The notes below the pieces were generated by a model, which was not told where the DNA came from, ran no database searches, and worked only from the letters and a program-made list of their open reading frames with translations. A stretch of 64,000 nucleotides of DNA from Bacteroidales bacterium (GTDB lineage Bacteria; Bacteroidota; Bacteroidia; Bacteroidales; UBA932). This document shows, piece after piece, positions 21,120 to 29,800 of this stretch. How positions within the stretch are numbered: position 1 is the first letter of the stretch; each line of letters opens with the position of its first letter. The DNA lies in assembly GCA_017501525.1 (NCBI GenBank), contig JAFVWT010000004.1:124001-188000 (forward strand), in the 5' to 3' direction. The translations under genes and the position numbers were made by a program.

Positions 21120-21497
21120 TTATTTAACTTCAACTTCAGCGCCTGCTTCTTCTAGTTGTGCTTTTACTTGTTCTGCTTCTGCTTTAGAAACTTTTTCTTT
21201 GATAGGAGCGGGAACTTTGTCAACTAGATCTTTTGCTTCTTTAAGACCAAGACCGGTAATTTCTTTAACAGCCTTAACAACGCCTAATTTAGCTGCACCA
21301 GCAGAAACTAGGATAACGTCGAATTGAGTTTGTTCAGCTGCTGCTGCTTCGCCACCAGCTACGGGAGCTGCTACTGCTACTGCTGCTGCTGCTGCAGGTT
21401 CAATACCGTACTCTTCTTTAAGGATTGTTGCTAGTTCTTGAACTTCTTTTACAGTAAGGTTAACTAACTGTTCTGCAAATTGTTTGATATCTGCCAT
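21120..21497 (-). CDS. rplL: 50S ribosomal protein L7/L12
   Basis: 125 residues. N-terminal dimerisation helix (about 1-30), Ala/Val-rich hinge ([21 protein letters not shown] around 36-55), C-terminal factor-binding domain with [43 protein letters not shown]. Stalk protein that recruits translation GTPases. Follows rplJ by 33 bases. Confidence 0.98.
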   Translation of the reverse strand: MADIKQFAEQLVNLTVKEVQELATILKEEYGIEPAAAAAVAVAAPVAGGEAAAAEQTQFDVILVSAGAAKLGVVKAVKEITGLGLKEAKDLVDKVPAPIKEKVSKAEAEQVKAQLEEAGAEVEVK

Positions 21498-21530
21498 GAT
21501 TTTATGATATTAAATTGTTTTTGTTTATTA

Positions 21531-22058
21531 TTATTCTTTTTCTGAAAGGGTCTTGACAATGCCTGCGATTTTGCCTCCGCCTGATGAAGTAAGAGCAGAG
21601 ATAACATTTCTTGCAGGAGATTGCAATAGACCGATGATATCACCGATAAGTTCTTCGCGTGATTTGATATTGACAAGAGTCTCAAGGTTCTCAGCTCCAA
21701 TATAGGGACAATCTTGAACAAATGCTCCTTTCAATACGGGTTTACCTAATTTCTCTCCATACTCTTTGATAAGTTTTGCAGGAGCATTAGGGGTAGTAGT
21801 AAACATAATAGCAGAGGGACCTTCCATTATGTTGATAACAGGTGCAGCTTCTTCTTGTTTACCAAGTTTTTCAAGAGCTTTTACGAAGAGTGTATTTTTT
21901 ACTACCAACAACTTGATTTCTTTACCGAAACAAGCGCGACGTAGTTCAGATGTTTTCTCTGCGTTAAGACCTGAAATATCTGTTACATAAAAGTTGGGTG
22001 TCTCTTCCAACTGAGCTGCTACTTGATCTATAATCTGTGCTTTTTCCTCTTTTCTCAT
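21531..22058 (-). CDS. rplJ: 50S ribosomal protein L10
   Basis: 175 residues. Base of the ribosomal stalk; binds 23S rRNA and L7/L12 dimers through its C-terminal helix. Typical N-terminus (MRKEEKAQIIDQVAAQLEETPNFYVTDISGL) and the RRACFGKEIKLLVVKNTL segment. Only 11 bases separate it from rplA, so there is no space for the long L10 autoregulatory leader known from Proteobacteria or Bacillus. Confidence 0.98.
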   Translation of the reverse strand: MRKEEKAQIIDQVAAQLEETPNFYVTDISGLNAEKTSELRRACFGKEIKLLVVKNTLFVKALEKLGKQEEAAPVINIMEGPSAIMFTTTPNAPAKLIKEYGEKLGKPVLKGAFVQDCPYIGAENLETLVNIKSREELIGDIIGLLQSPARNVISALTSSGGGKIAGIVKTLSEKE

Positions 22059-22069
22059 AATCTTAATAT

Positions 22070-22771
22070 TTATTCAGCAGCACTGAAGGTTTTAGAGTCT
22101 ATACATATACCGGGGCTCATTGTAGATGATACGTAGATACTCTTAACGTATGTACCTTTAAGAGCCTGAGGTTTCAGTTTCATGATAGTATTGAGAAGTT
22201 CCTGTGCGTTTTCAGCAAGTTTCTCTGCTTCGAATGATACTTTACCGATAGAGGCGTGAACGATACCGGTTTTGTCAACTTTGAAGTCAATTTTACCAGC
22301 TTTTACTTCTTTTACAGCTTTGCCAATTTCCATGGTCACTGTACCTGTTTTAGGGTTTGGCATCAAACCTCTGGGACCAAGGATACGACCGATAGGACCG
22401 ATTTTAGCCATTACTGAAGGGGTACAGATGATAACGTCAACATCTGTCCAGCCGCCTTTGATTTTTTCAATGTATTCATCAAGACCTACGTGATCAGCAC
22501 CAGCTTCACGAGCTTCATTCTCTTTATCGGGTGTACACAATACAAGTACGCGGGTTACTTTACCAGTTCCGTGAGGAAGAGTCACGACGCCACGTACCAT
22601 TTGATTAGCTTTACGAGGGTCAACTCCTAGACGAACTGCCAAGTCTACTGATGCATCAAATTTAGTATAAGTCACTTCTTTTACCAATTTGCATGCTTCT
22701 AGCAGTCTGTACTGTTTAGTAGAATCAACTTTCTCTACAGCTATTTTTTGGTTTTTTGTCAATTTACTCAT
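22070..22771 (-). CDS. rplA: 50S ribosomal protein L1
   Basis: 233 residues; L1 stalk protein, two-domain fold. Landmarks: [35 protein letters not shown] and [20 protein letters not shown]1 often represses its own operon by binding mRNA near the rplK start; no obvious L1 mimic was seen by eye. Nine bases downstream of rplK. Confidence 0.98.
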   Translation of the reverse strand: MSKLTKNQKIAVEKVDSTKQYRLLEACKLVKEVTYTKFDASVDLAVRLGVDPRKANQMVRGVVTLPHGTGKVTRVLVLCTPDKENEAREAGADHVGLDEYIEKIKGGWTDVDVIICTPSVMAKIGPIGRILGPRGLMPNPKTGTVTMEIGKAVKEVKAGKIDFKVDKTGIVHASIGKVSFEAEKLAENAQELLNTIMKLKPQALKGTYVKSIYVSSTMSPGICIDSKTFSAAE

Positions 22772-22780
22772 AGCGTGTGA

Positions 22781-23227
22781 TTATTTTATGTCTTCTGGAA
22801 ATGTACCCGTAACAGCAATACCCATACTTCTTGCAGTACCTGCAACCATTGTCATAGCTGATTTCAAGGTAAATGCATTCATATCAGGCATTTTGTCTTC
22901 TGCAATAGCTTTAACCTGTTCCCAAGTGATTGAACCTACTTTAGAACGGTTAGGTTCTGAAGAACCTTTTGCTACTTTGGCAGCTTCTCTAATTTGAACA
23001 GCCACAGGGGGTTGTTTTACAACAAAAGTGAAAGATTTATCGCTGTAAACAGTAATGATTACAGGCAATACTTTTCCAGCTTTGTCCTGGGTGCGTGCAT
23101 TGAATTGTTTGCAGAAATCCATGATGTTCACACCTTTAGAACCCAAAGCAGGTCCTACTGGAGGAGATGGATTTGCGGCTCCGCCTTTAATCTGCAACTT
23201 AATAAATGCTGCAATTTCTTTAGCCAT
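22781..23227 (-). CDS. rplK: 50S ribosomal protein L11
   Basis: 148 residues. Conserved start [31 protein letters not shown] and C-terminal rRNA-binding domain with [10 protein letters not shown]. Part of the GTPase-associated centre and stringent-response sensing. In the secE-nusG-rplKAJL operon, 15 bases after nusG. Confidence 0.98.
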   Translation of the reverse strand: MAKEIAAFIKLQIKGGAANPSPPVGPALGSKGVNIMDFCKQFNARTQDKAGKVLPVIITVYSDKSFTFVVKQPPVAVQIREAAKVAKGSSEPNRSKVGSITWEQVKAIAEDKMPDMNAFTLKSAMTMVAGTARSMGIAVTGTFPEDIK

Positions 23228-23242
23228 AATTAATTAATTGAT

Positions 23243-23809
23243 TTATTCTTTTACTACTTGAACAAAATTTAACTCTAGTAGAGTTTTTCTTCCAAAAATC
23301 TTAACCATAACTTTGAGTTTCTTCTTGTCTTGAAGAATCTCTTCTATGGTACCGTCAAAGCCATTGAATGGTCCATCTGTAATCTTAACGGCTTCACCAA
23401 CAACAAAAGGAGTAAGATTCTCCTCTTCTTGTTCAAGCAAGTCGTCAAAGATTCCAAGGATTCTTTTGATTTCTGATTCGCGTAGGGGAGTAGGTTGTTT
23501 ATCTTTACCATCCTTTCCTACCTTTTCAGTAAGGAATCCTGAAACGTGTGGAACATTGCGAATGATATGTTGCAATTCACCGGTAAGATTAGAGACCACT
23601 TCAATAAGAACATAGCCAGGAAAGAAAATACTCTCCTTGCTTACTTTTTTACCATTCTTTACTGAAAATGTCTTTTCGGTGGGAATCAGAATCTGTGAAA
23701 CTTCGTCAGTACGACCGGCGGCTCTAAGCTCTGCCTCTATGTACTCCTTAGCTTTCTTCTCCTTTCCACCCGCAACACGGATAACGTACCAATTACTTCT
23801 TTCTGCCAT
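23243..23809 (-). CDS. nusG: Transcription elongation/termination factor NusG
   Basis: 188 residues: NGN domain (NWYVIRVAGGKEKKAKEYIEAEL ... FPGYVLIE, about 5-115) and C-terminal KOW domain (VGEAVKITDGPFNGFDGTIEEI). Binds RNA polymerase and couples it to ribosomes or Rho. Nine bases after secE. Confidence 0.97.
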   Translation of the reverse strand: MAERSNWYVIRVAGGKEKKAKEYIEAELRAAGRTDEVSQILIPTEKTFSVKNGKKVSKESIFFPGYVLIEVVSNLTGELQHIIRNVPHVSGFLTEKVGKDGKDKQPTPLRESEIKRILGIFDDLLEQEEENLTPFVVGEAVKITDGPFNGFDGTIEEILQDKKKLKVMVKIFGRKTLLELNFVQVVKE

Positions 23810-23818
23810 AACTCACTA

Positions 23819-24013
23819 TTAATATAGAAGATTATAGATCGCAGTCATAAGATGTCTGAATGCGAAGTCCATAAGGAATATTACAGCGGCAAAGATAAGC
23901 GAAGCTACCATCACCACTATAGCAGAACTTTGCAATTGTGCCCATGTAGGCCAAGTAACCTTCTGGGTAAGTTCTTTGTAAGACTCTTTGAAAAAATTAG
24001 TTAATTTGCTCAT
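23819..24013 (-). CDS. secE: Preprotein translocase subunit SecE
   Basis: 64 residues, the single-membrane-span form normal outside enterobacteria: amphipathic helix (FKESYKELTQKVTWPTWAQLQSSA) then one TM helix (about 30-53). Part of SecYEG. Preceded by tRNA-Trp with an 83-base gap containing a small 6-bp hairpin CGGCTA/TAGCCG (24028-24058). Confidence 0.96.
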   Translation of the reverse strand: MSKLTNFFKESYKELTQKVTWPTWAQLQSSAIVVMVASLIFAAVIFLMDFAFRHLMTAIYNLLY

Positions 24014-24096
24014 TTTTTATTATTTGTCGGCTATAGGCTGGAAGCATGCTTTTAGCCGGTGTTAAAACTTTAAATCCGTAACAATTTAAGGTTTTG

Positions 24097-24167
24097 CAGG
24101 GACAGAGAGATTCGAACTCCCATCAACGGTTTTGGAGACCGCTATTCTACCCTTGAACTATGTCCCT
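24097..24167 (-). tRNA. tRNA-Trp (anticodon CCA)
   Basis: 71 bases with a perfect acceptor stem AGGGACA/TGTCCCT and discriminator G. The anticodon loop CTCCAAA gives CCA. The 3' CCA is not encoded. Lies between tuf and secE, the usual place in many bacterial phyla. Confidence 0.97.
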
Positions 24168-24174
24168 TTATTTC

Positions 24175-24216
24175 ATTAAATTAGTCGGTTCCAATTTAGG
24201 TTCCGACTAATTTAAT
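24175..24216 (-). terminator. 14-bp hairpin between tuf and tRNA-Trp
   Basis: Perfect inverted repeat ATTAAATTAGTCGG (24175-24188) and CCGACTAATTTAAT (24203-24216) with a 14-base loop that contains a repeat of GGTTCC. On the minus strand it follows the tuf stop by 40 bases. No long U-tract follows, so it could be a terminator, a stabilising 3' end or an RNase processing site before tRNA-Trp. Confidence 0.65.
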
Positions 24217-24256
24217 GTTATGTTTTGTTAGTCTTTAACTTCTCTTGAGTCAGTTA

Positions 24257-25444
24257 TTAGTCCAAAACTTTAGTTACCTGACCAGAACCTACTGTACGAC
24301 CACCTTCACGGATTGCGAAACGAAGACCTTCGTTGATAGCAACAGGGTAGATAAGTTCTACAGTGATTTCTACGTTGTCACCAGGCATAACCATTTCTGT
24401 TCCTGCAGGAAGTTCAATTTCACCTGTGATATCAAGTGTACGGATGAAGAACTGAGGACGATATTTGTTATGGAAAGGAGTGTGACGACCACCTTCATCT
24501 TTCTTAAGAACGTAGATTGCTGCTTGGAATCTCTTATGAGGAGTGATTGTACCAGGGTGAGCAATAACTTGACCTCTCTTGATTTCTTTTTTATCAATAC
24601 CACGAAGAAGTAGACCTACGTTGTCTCCAGCTTCACCTGTGTCAAGAATCTTACGGAACATTTCAACACCTGTAACAACAGATTTCTTAGGCTCTTCACC
24701 AAGACCGATAATCTGAACTTCGTCACCGGTTTTAACGATACCAGCTTCAATACGACCTGTAGCAACGGTACCACGACCTGTGATTGAGAAGATATCCTCG
24801 ATAGGCATCAAGAAAGGTTTTTCGTTGTCACGTTTGGGAACAGGAATGTATTCGTCTACATTGTTCATAAGTTCCATAACTTTTTCAACCCATTTAGGTT
24901 CTCCGTTAAGAGCACCAAGTGCTGAACCTGCGATAACAGGAGCGTTGTCACCATCGAATTGGTAGAAGCTTAGAAGCTCACGAACTTCCATTTCTACTAG
25001 TTCAATCATTTCAGGGTCGTCAACGATATCAACTTTGTTAAGGAAAACAACGATCTTAGGAACGTTTACCTGACGAGCAAGAAGGATGTGTTCGCGTGTC
25101 TGAGGCATAGGACCATCAGTAGCGGCTACTACAAGGATAGCACCGTCCATCTGTGCAGCACCAGTTACCATGTTCTTTACATAGTCGGCGTGGCCAGGGC
25201 AGTCCACGTGTGCGTAGTGACGTGTTTCTGTTTGATACTCGATGTGTGAAGTATTGATTGTGATACCACGCTCTTTTTCTTCAGGAGCGTTGTCGATAGA
25301 GTCAAATGAACGCGCTTCAGAAAGACCTTTTTCTGCCAATACTTTAGTGATAGCAGCGGTTAGGGTAGTTTTACCGTGGTCAACGTGGCCGATAGTACCA
25401 ATGTTAACGTGCGCTTTGTCCCTTTTGAAAGTTTCTTTTGCCAT
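24257..25444 (-). CDS. tuf: Elongation factor Tu
   Basis: 395 residues. G1 GHVDHGKT (19-26), switch region with RGITI, G3 DCPGH, G4 NKVD, then the two beta-barrel domains ([21 protein letters not shown]). Delivers aminoacyl-tRNA to the ribosome. Only one tuf copy is in the window. Lies in the tRNA-tuf-tRNA-secE-nusG arrangement and is probably co-transcribed with the four upstream tRNAs. Confidence 0.99.
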   Translation of the reverse strand: MAKETFKRDKAHVNIGTIGHVDHGKTTLTAAITKVLAEKGLSEARSFDSIDNAPEEKERGITINTSHIEYQTETRHYAHVDCPGHADYVKNMVTGAAQMDGAILVVAATDGPMPQTREHILLARQVNVPKIVVFLNKVDIVDDPEMIELVEMEVRELLSFYQFDGDNAPVIAGSALGALNGEPKWVEKVMELMNNVDEYIPVPKRDNEKPFLMPIEDIFSITGRGTVATGRIEAGIVKTGDEVQIIGLGEEPKKSVVTGVEMFRKILDTGEAGDNVGLLLRGIDKKEIKRGQVIAHPGTITPHKRFQAAIYVLKKDEGGRHTPFHNKYRPQFFIRTLDITGEIELPAGTEMVMPGDNVEITVELIYPVAINEGLRFAIREGGRTVGSGQVTKVLD

Positions 25445-25478
25445 AATGTGAAATTTAATGTAAATAAATAATAAATTG

Positions 25479-25550
25479 AGCCGGTGATGAGATTTGAACT
25501 CATGACCTCTTCCTTACCAAGGAAGCGCTCTACCCCTGAGCTACACTGGC
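25479..25550 (-). tRNA. tRNA-Thr (anticodon GGT)
   Basis: 72 bases; anticodon stem CTTCC/GGAAG with loop TTGGTAA. The T arm is perfect (ATGAG/CTCAT). The acceptor stem GCCAGTG/CACCGGC has an A-C mismatch at pair 4:69. Closest tRNA to tuf. Confidence 0.93.
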
Positions 25551-25557
25551 TTTTGAG

Positions 25558-25630
25558 AGCGGAAGACGAGGTTCGAACCCGCGACCCTCAGCTTGGAAGG
25601 CTGATGCTCTACCGACTGAGCTACTTCCGC
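25558..25630 (-). tRNA. tRNA-Gly (anticodon TCC)
   Basis: 73 bases; acceptor GCGGAAG/CTTCCGC with discriminator T; anticodon stem TCAGC/GCTGA, loop CTTCCAA. Seven bases upstream of tRNA-Thr(GGT). Confidence 0.96.
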
Positions 25631-25713
25631 AAAAAAAAATGTTCCCTTGTCTTGACTTCCTGTTCGATCCAATCAGTTAGATCTGAGCTTTGGAAATCCA
25701 AGAGGAACTTTTG

Positions 25714-25796
25714 TGGGGAGAGAAGGATTCGAACCTCCGAAGGCGTGCGCCAGCAGATTTACAGTCTGCCCCAGTTGGCCACTTTGGTATCTCCCC
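25714..25796 (-). tRNA. tRNA-Tyr (anticodon GTA)
   Basis: 83 bases with the long variable arm expected for tRNA-Tyr; acceptor GGGGAGA/TCTCCCC, discriminator A; anticodon stem CAGAC/TCTG region with loop TGTAAA. About 80 bases of spacer separate it from tRNA-Gly. Confidence 0.95.
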
Positions 25797-25817
25797 TAAA
25801 ATTCTCAAGGAACTTTG

Positions 25818-25891
25818 AGCCGATGGAGGGATTCGAACCCCCGACCCGCTGATTACAAATCAGCTGCTCTGGCCAACTGAGCTACATCGGC
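25818..25891 (-). tRNA. tRNA-Thr (anticodon TGT)
   Basis: 74 bases; acceptor GCCGATG/CATCGGC with discriminator T; anticodon stem CTGAT/ATCAG, loop TTGTA-type giving TGT. First tRNA of the cluster, 15 bases after the -7 box of its promoter. Confidence 0.96.
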
Positions 25892-25906
25892 TTGTTTTTG
25901 GGATTG

Positions 25907-25937
25907 CAAATATAGGACAAATATTAAACATTCCAAA
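25907..25937 (-). promoter_or_regulatory. Consensus promoter of the tRNA-tuf operon
   Basis: Minus strand: TTTG (25934-25937), exactly 19 bases, TATATTTG (25907-25914). The -33 box lies inside the last codons of dxs. Transcription should start near 25900, a few bases before the tRNA-Thr(TGT) 5' end at 25891, so little trimming would be needed. Confidence 0.8.
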
Positions 25938-27804
25938 CTTTTTCTTCAAAAAAATCAACAACTTTTTCGAAAATTTTCTCAGCACTCATTCCGCACTCTT
26001 CGTAAAGCTCTGATACTGTGCCTTGTTCGATAAATCTGTCTGGAATTCCGATACCTTTAATTTTACAATCTTTTTTCTTCATTGAGGCCATTTCGCATAT
26101 CGTACCGTATAATCCACCCGAAATTGAGCCGTCCTCTATAGTTATTATCTTGTCGAATTTTGAGAACACTTCATCAATTATGCTATTGTCTATGGGTTTG
26201 AGGAAACGTATGTCGTAGTGGGCAACGGATATTCCTTTTTCGTGTGCCAGCTTTGCTGCTTCAGCTGCTTTTGCACTGATGGGGCCTATTGACAGCAGGG
26301 CGATTTGGTCGCCGTCTCTGAGTTTTCTTCCTGTTCCAAACGGAATTTTCTCGAATGGTTCATTTTCCCATCCGGCTCCGTTTCCATTTCCTCGAGGATA
26401 CCTTATTATAATAGTAGGGTAGTCTGGTTGTGTGGAGGAGTAGAGTAGGTTGCGGAGTTCTCTTTCGTCGGCGGGTGATGCTATGGCGATATTTGGGATA
26501 GGTCTAAAGCAGGACATATCAAAAACGCCATGGTGTGTAGCCCCGTCTTCTCCTACCAGTCCGCTTCTGTCGAGGCAGAATACCACTTTCAAATTTTGTA
26601 GGGCCACGTCATGTATTACACTGTCGAACGCCCTCTGCATAAATGACGAGTATATATTACATACAGGCAGCATTCCTGATGAGGCGAGGCCTGCTGAGAA
26701 TGTTACTGCGTGTTGTTCAGCTATTCCGACATCAAAAGTTCTTTCGGGAATCTCTTTACCCATGATGTCGATACCGCAGCCGGTTGCCATTGCTGGTGTG
26801 ATTGCTACAATTTTTTCATTTTTGCGGGCAAGTTCCAGAAGAGTTCTGCCAAAGACGTCCTGATACCTTGATACAGGGCTGTTTTTTATCACCCTCTCTC
26901 CGGTAAGCGGATCGAATTTGCCCGGCGCATGCCAGACAATTTGATTTTCCTCAGCGGGTTTGTATCCTTTTCCTTTGGTTGTCTTGATGTGAAGCAGCTT
27001 CGGTCCTGAGATCTCCTTAAGGTTGGATAGGGTAGTGATCAGCTCTTCTATGTTGTGCCCGTCAATTATTCCGAAGTATCTGAAGCCTAATGATTCAAAT
27101 ATTGATCCGGTATTGATTATAGCTGCTTTTGTACTACTGTGAAATCTTTGTATGAATTTTCTGAGTTTGGATGGACCGAATGAGTCCCAAACTTTTTCCT
27201 TTACCTTATTATATGTGGGGGAGGTAGATATTTTTACAAGGTATTCGTGCATTCCTCCTGAGCCGTGGTCAATGGAAATTTCGTTGTCATTCACTATGAC
27301 CAGTATGTCTGCTTTCATTGAACCTGCGTTGTTCAGTCCTTCGAATGCCAGACCTCCGGTGAGTGCGCCGTCTCCTATTATTGCGATTACTTTTTCATCT
27401 CTGCTGGTGAGCTGGGAGGCAACAGCCATCCCTAATGCTGCAGAAATGGAAGTGGATGAGTGTCCTGTGCCAAAGGCATCGTAATCGCTTTCCGATATTT
27501 TGGGGAATCCGCTGATCCCCTTGTATTTGCGGTTGGTTTTGAATAATTCCCTCCGACCTGTGATTATTTTATGGGTATATGCCTGATGACCAACATCCCA
27601 GACTATTTTATCGTTAGGGGTATTGTAGACATAGTGTAGGGCGACAGTCAATTCTACTGTGCCAAGACTTGCTCCGAGGTGTCCCGGATTCTTGGCACAG
27701 CACTCTATCATATATTTTCTTATTTGCGAACAGAGTGTCTGTAACTGTTCGACTGATAATTTCTTTAAATCTTCTGGAGAGTTTACACTATCAAGCAGTG
27801 ACAT
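25924..27804 (-). CDS. dxs: 1-deoxy-D-xylulose-5-phosphate synthase
   Basis: 626 residues, full length. Condenses pyruvate and glyceraldehyde 3-phosphate, first step of the MEP isoprenoid pathway; TPP enzyme. Seen: His42 in GHLGAS, His73 in DVGHQAY, TPP/Mg motif GDGALTGG (144-151) with NN at 158-159, the transketolase pyrimidine domain with VGIAEQHAVTFSAG, and ICLDRSGLVGEDGATHHGV-like segment (CLDRSGLVG). Ends in the C-terminal transketolase domain. Nine bases downstream of purA; its 3' end holds the next promoter and no terminator is visible. Confidence 0.98.
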   Translation of the reverse strand: MSLLDSVNSPEDLKKLSVEQLQTLCSQIRKYMIECCAKNPGHLGASLGTVELTVALHYVYNTPNDKIVWDVGHQAYTHKIITGRRELFKTNRKYKGISGFPKISESDYDAFGTGHSSTSISAALGMAVASQLTSRDEKVIAIIGDGALTGGLAFEGLNNAGSMKADILVIVNDNEISIDHGSGGMHEYLVKISTSPTYNKVKEKVWDSFGPSKLRKFIQRFHSSTKAAIINTGSIFESLGFRYFGIIDGHNIEELITTLSNLKEISGPKLLHIKTTKGKGYKPAEENQIVWHAPGKFDPLTGERVIKNSPVSRYQDVFGRTLLELARKNEKIVAITPAMATGCGIDIMGKEIPERTFDVGIAEQHAVTFSAGLASSGMLPVCNIYSSFMQRAFDSVIHDVALQNLKVVFCLDRSGLVGEDGATHHGVFDMSCFRPIPNIAIASPADERELRNLLYSSTQPDYPTIIIRYPRGNGNGAGWENEPFEKIPFGTGRKLRDGDQIALLSIGPISAKAAEAAKLAHEKGISVAHYDIRFLKPIDNSIIDEVFSKFDKIITIEDGSISGGLYGTICEMASMKKKDCKIKGIGIPDRFIEQGTVSELYEECGMSAEKIFEKVVDFFEEKVWNV

Positions 27805-27813
27805 TTTGGAAAA

Positions 27814-29088
27814 TTATCTGATAATTGTTTCTGCGCGGTCAGGACCTAATGAAATTACGGAGATCCGTACACCGGTTTCTTTTTCAATGAATTCTACATA
27901 TTCCTTGAATTCAATGGGTAAATCTTCCTCTTTTCTTATATGTGATAGCGGGGTGTTCCATCCTTTGAACTCTTTGTATACAGGGGTAATCTCTGCATAT
28001 GTGTCGTAGGGAACCTGGTCTGTCTCTTTGCCGTCAACGATGTATTTGACTGCAACCTTGATCGTGTCAAAGTTGTCCATTACATCTGCTTTCATCATGA
28101 TTAGGCTTGAGACACCATTAATCATTATAGCATACTTCAAGGCAACGAGGTCAAGCCATCCTGTTCTGCGGGAACGTCCCGTAGTGGCGCCAAATTCGTG
28201 TCCCTGTCTTCTCAATGTCTCCCCTGTCTGGTCAAACAATTCGGTGGGGAAAGGTCCGCTTCCAACTCTTGTGCAATATGCTTTGAAAATTCCGAATACT
28301 TCACCTATTGAAGATGGTGATACTCCTAATCCCATGCATGCACCGGAACAGGTAGTGGTGGAAGATGTTACAAATGGGTATGAACCGAAATCAACATCAA
28401 GCATAGAGCCTTGTGCTCCTTCTGCCAACACTTTTCTTCCGTTGCACAATTCTTTGTTTACAAGGTACTCTCCGTCCACCAGGTCAAATGTTTTGAGGTA
28501 TTCTACAGATGACATCCATTCGTTGATGTTTGAATTGGGATCGTATTCAAAATCAAATTGTTTAAGGAATGCGATATGTTTGTTTCTAAGTGTTTCAAAT
28601 CTGTTTTTGAAGTCTGAAGATAGTGTGTCTCCAACTCTTAGGCCGTTGCGTCCTGTCTTATCCATATAAGTAGGGCCTATCCCTTTTAGTGTGGAGCCTA
28701 TCTTTTCTTTTCCTTTTGAAGCCTCAGATGCTGCATCGATGATTTTGTGGGTTGGGATTATCAAATGAGCTTTCTTTGATATTTTGATTCGCTCTCTGAC
28801 AGGAACCCCCATTTTTTCAAGTGCTCTGCATTCTTCTTCAAAAATAATTGGATCCAATACAACTCCGTTTCCGATAATGTTGGTGGAGTTTTCTCTGAAA
28901 ATTCCTGAAGGGACAGAGTGAAGTACGAATGTGGTCTCTTCAAATTTCAAGGAGTGTCCTGCATTTGGGCCTCCCTGGAATCGTGCTACTACTTCATAAT
29001 TGTCGGCAAGTACATCTACAATTTTGCCTTTGCCTTCATCACCCCATTGAAGTCCGAGAACAACATCTAATTGAGCTTTTGGTGTCAT
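27814..29088 (-). CDS. purA: Adenylosuccinate synthetase
   Basis: 424 residues. GTP-dependent conversion of IMP and aspartate to adenylosuccinate. N-terminal GLQWGDEGKGK (Asp17, Glu18 and Lys19 region), NAGHSL, the IMP-binding GIGPTYMDKTGRNGLR, TTTGRSRRTGW and the C-terminal guanine-binding KADVMD segment. Followed by dxs with a nine-base gap, so probably co-transcribed. Confidence 0.98.
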   Translation of the reverse strand: MTPKAQLDVVLGLQWGDEGKGKIVDVLADNYEVVARFQGGPNAGHSLKFEETTFVLHSVPSGIFRENSTNIIGNGVVLDPIIFEEECRALEKMGVPVRERIKISKKAHLIIPTHKIIDAASEASKGKEKIGSTLKGIGPTYMDKTGRNGLRVGDTLSSDFKNRFETLRNKHIAFLKQFDFEYDPNSNINEWMSSVEYLKTFDLVDGEYLVNKELCNGRKVLAEGAQGSMLDVDFGSYPFVTSSTTTCSGACMGLGVSPSSIGEVFGIFKAYCTRVGSGPFPTELFDQTGETLRRQGHEFGATTGRSRRTGWLDLVALKYAIMINGVSSLIMMKADVMDNFDTIKVAVKYIVDGKETDQVPYDTYAEITPVYKEFKGWNTPLSHIRKEEDLPIEFKEYVEFIEKETGVRISVISLGPDRAETIIR

Positions 29089-29186
29089 ATCTTTTTTCTT
29101 TATCTTTTTGATTTCTTGTAACTTGTAAATTGTTGAATCTTTATAACGGTTTGTATCGCTGTAAGCAAAATGCCGGGCAAATTGGC

Positions 29187-29690
29187 TTAGAACGGAAGGT
29201 CATCACCGATGTCGTCAGAAGAAGTGCCGAAGGAAGTCTCCGTTGGTTTCTGTGCCGGTGTGCTTGCCGGTGTGCTTGCAGGTGTGTAGATAGGAGCCGG
29301 TTGTGCAGGAGTGCTTGGTGCTGAATATCCGCCACTTTGGTATTCAGCAGGAGAATTGTCAGCTCTTTTTCCAACAAATCTGATGTCATCTGCATAGATT
29401 TCAACTATGTATCTTGTGTTTCCTTCTTTGTCTTGATATTGGCGGTTACGTATTTTACCTTCTATATATAATGAAGAACCTTTTCTGACATATTTTTCAG
29501 CAAATTCCGCTGTGTTTCTCCAGCATACTATATTATGCCATTCTGTCTGATCTCTGTATTCACCATTGCGGTCTTTGTATCTCTCATTTGTTGCCAACGA
29601 AAAAGATGCGGTTACTGCTCCGCTTTCCAAATGTCTCACTTCGGGATCTTTACCCACGTTTCCAATCAATAAAACTTTATTCAACGACAT
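29187..29690 (-). CDS. ssb: Single-stranded DNA-binding protein
   Basis: 167 residues. OB-fold domain (1-110: LNKVLLIGNVGKDPEVRHLESG, SLYIEGKIRNRQYQDKEGN), a Pro/Ala/Ser/Thr linker with PASTPASTPAQ, and the acidic tip DDLPF that recruits partner proteins. The linker is encoded by a 12-base tandem repeat (about 29255-29287). No consensus promoter was found upstream; 98 bases separate it from purA. Confidence 0.97.
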   Translation of the reverse strand: MSLNKVLLIGNVGKDPEVRHLESGAVTASFSLATNERYKDRNGEYRDQTEWHNIVCWRNTAEFAEKYVRKGSSLYIEGKIRNRQYQDKEGNTRYIVEIYADDIRFVGKRADNSPAEYQSGGYSAPSTPAQPAPIYTPASTPASTPAQKPTETSFGTSSDDIGDDLPF

Positions 29691-29731
29691 ATCTTTGATA
29701 TTTAATTTGAACGGCTAATATAAGAAAAAAA

Positions 29732-29762
29732 TTTGTCATTTAAGGCAAAATGGGTACTTTTG
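29732..29762 (+). promoter_or_regulatory. Consensus promoter of the MFS gene pair
   Basis: TTTG (29732-29735), exactly 19 bases, TACTTTTG (29755-29762); expected start near 29768, leader about 33 bases. Confidence 0.78.
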
Positions 29763-29800
29763 AAAAAAAATACTTTATTAACCTATAAATTCATATCAGA

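Noticed and set aside
22059..22069. Long L10 autoregulatory leader before rplJ
   Set aside because: Only 11 bases separate rplA and rplJ, so the known long leader cannot be present.
29255..29287. 12-base repeat in ssb as a mobile element or regulator site
   Set aside because: It encodes the PAST-repeat linker in frame and has no flanking duplication; simple slippage explains it.
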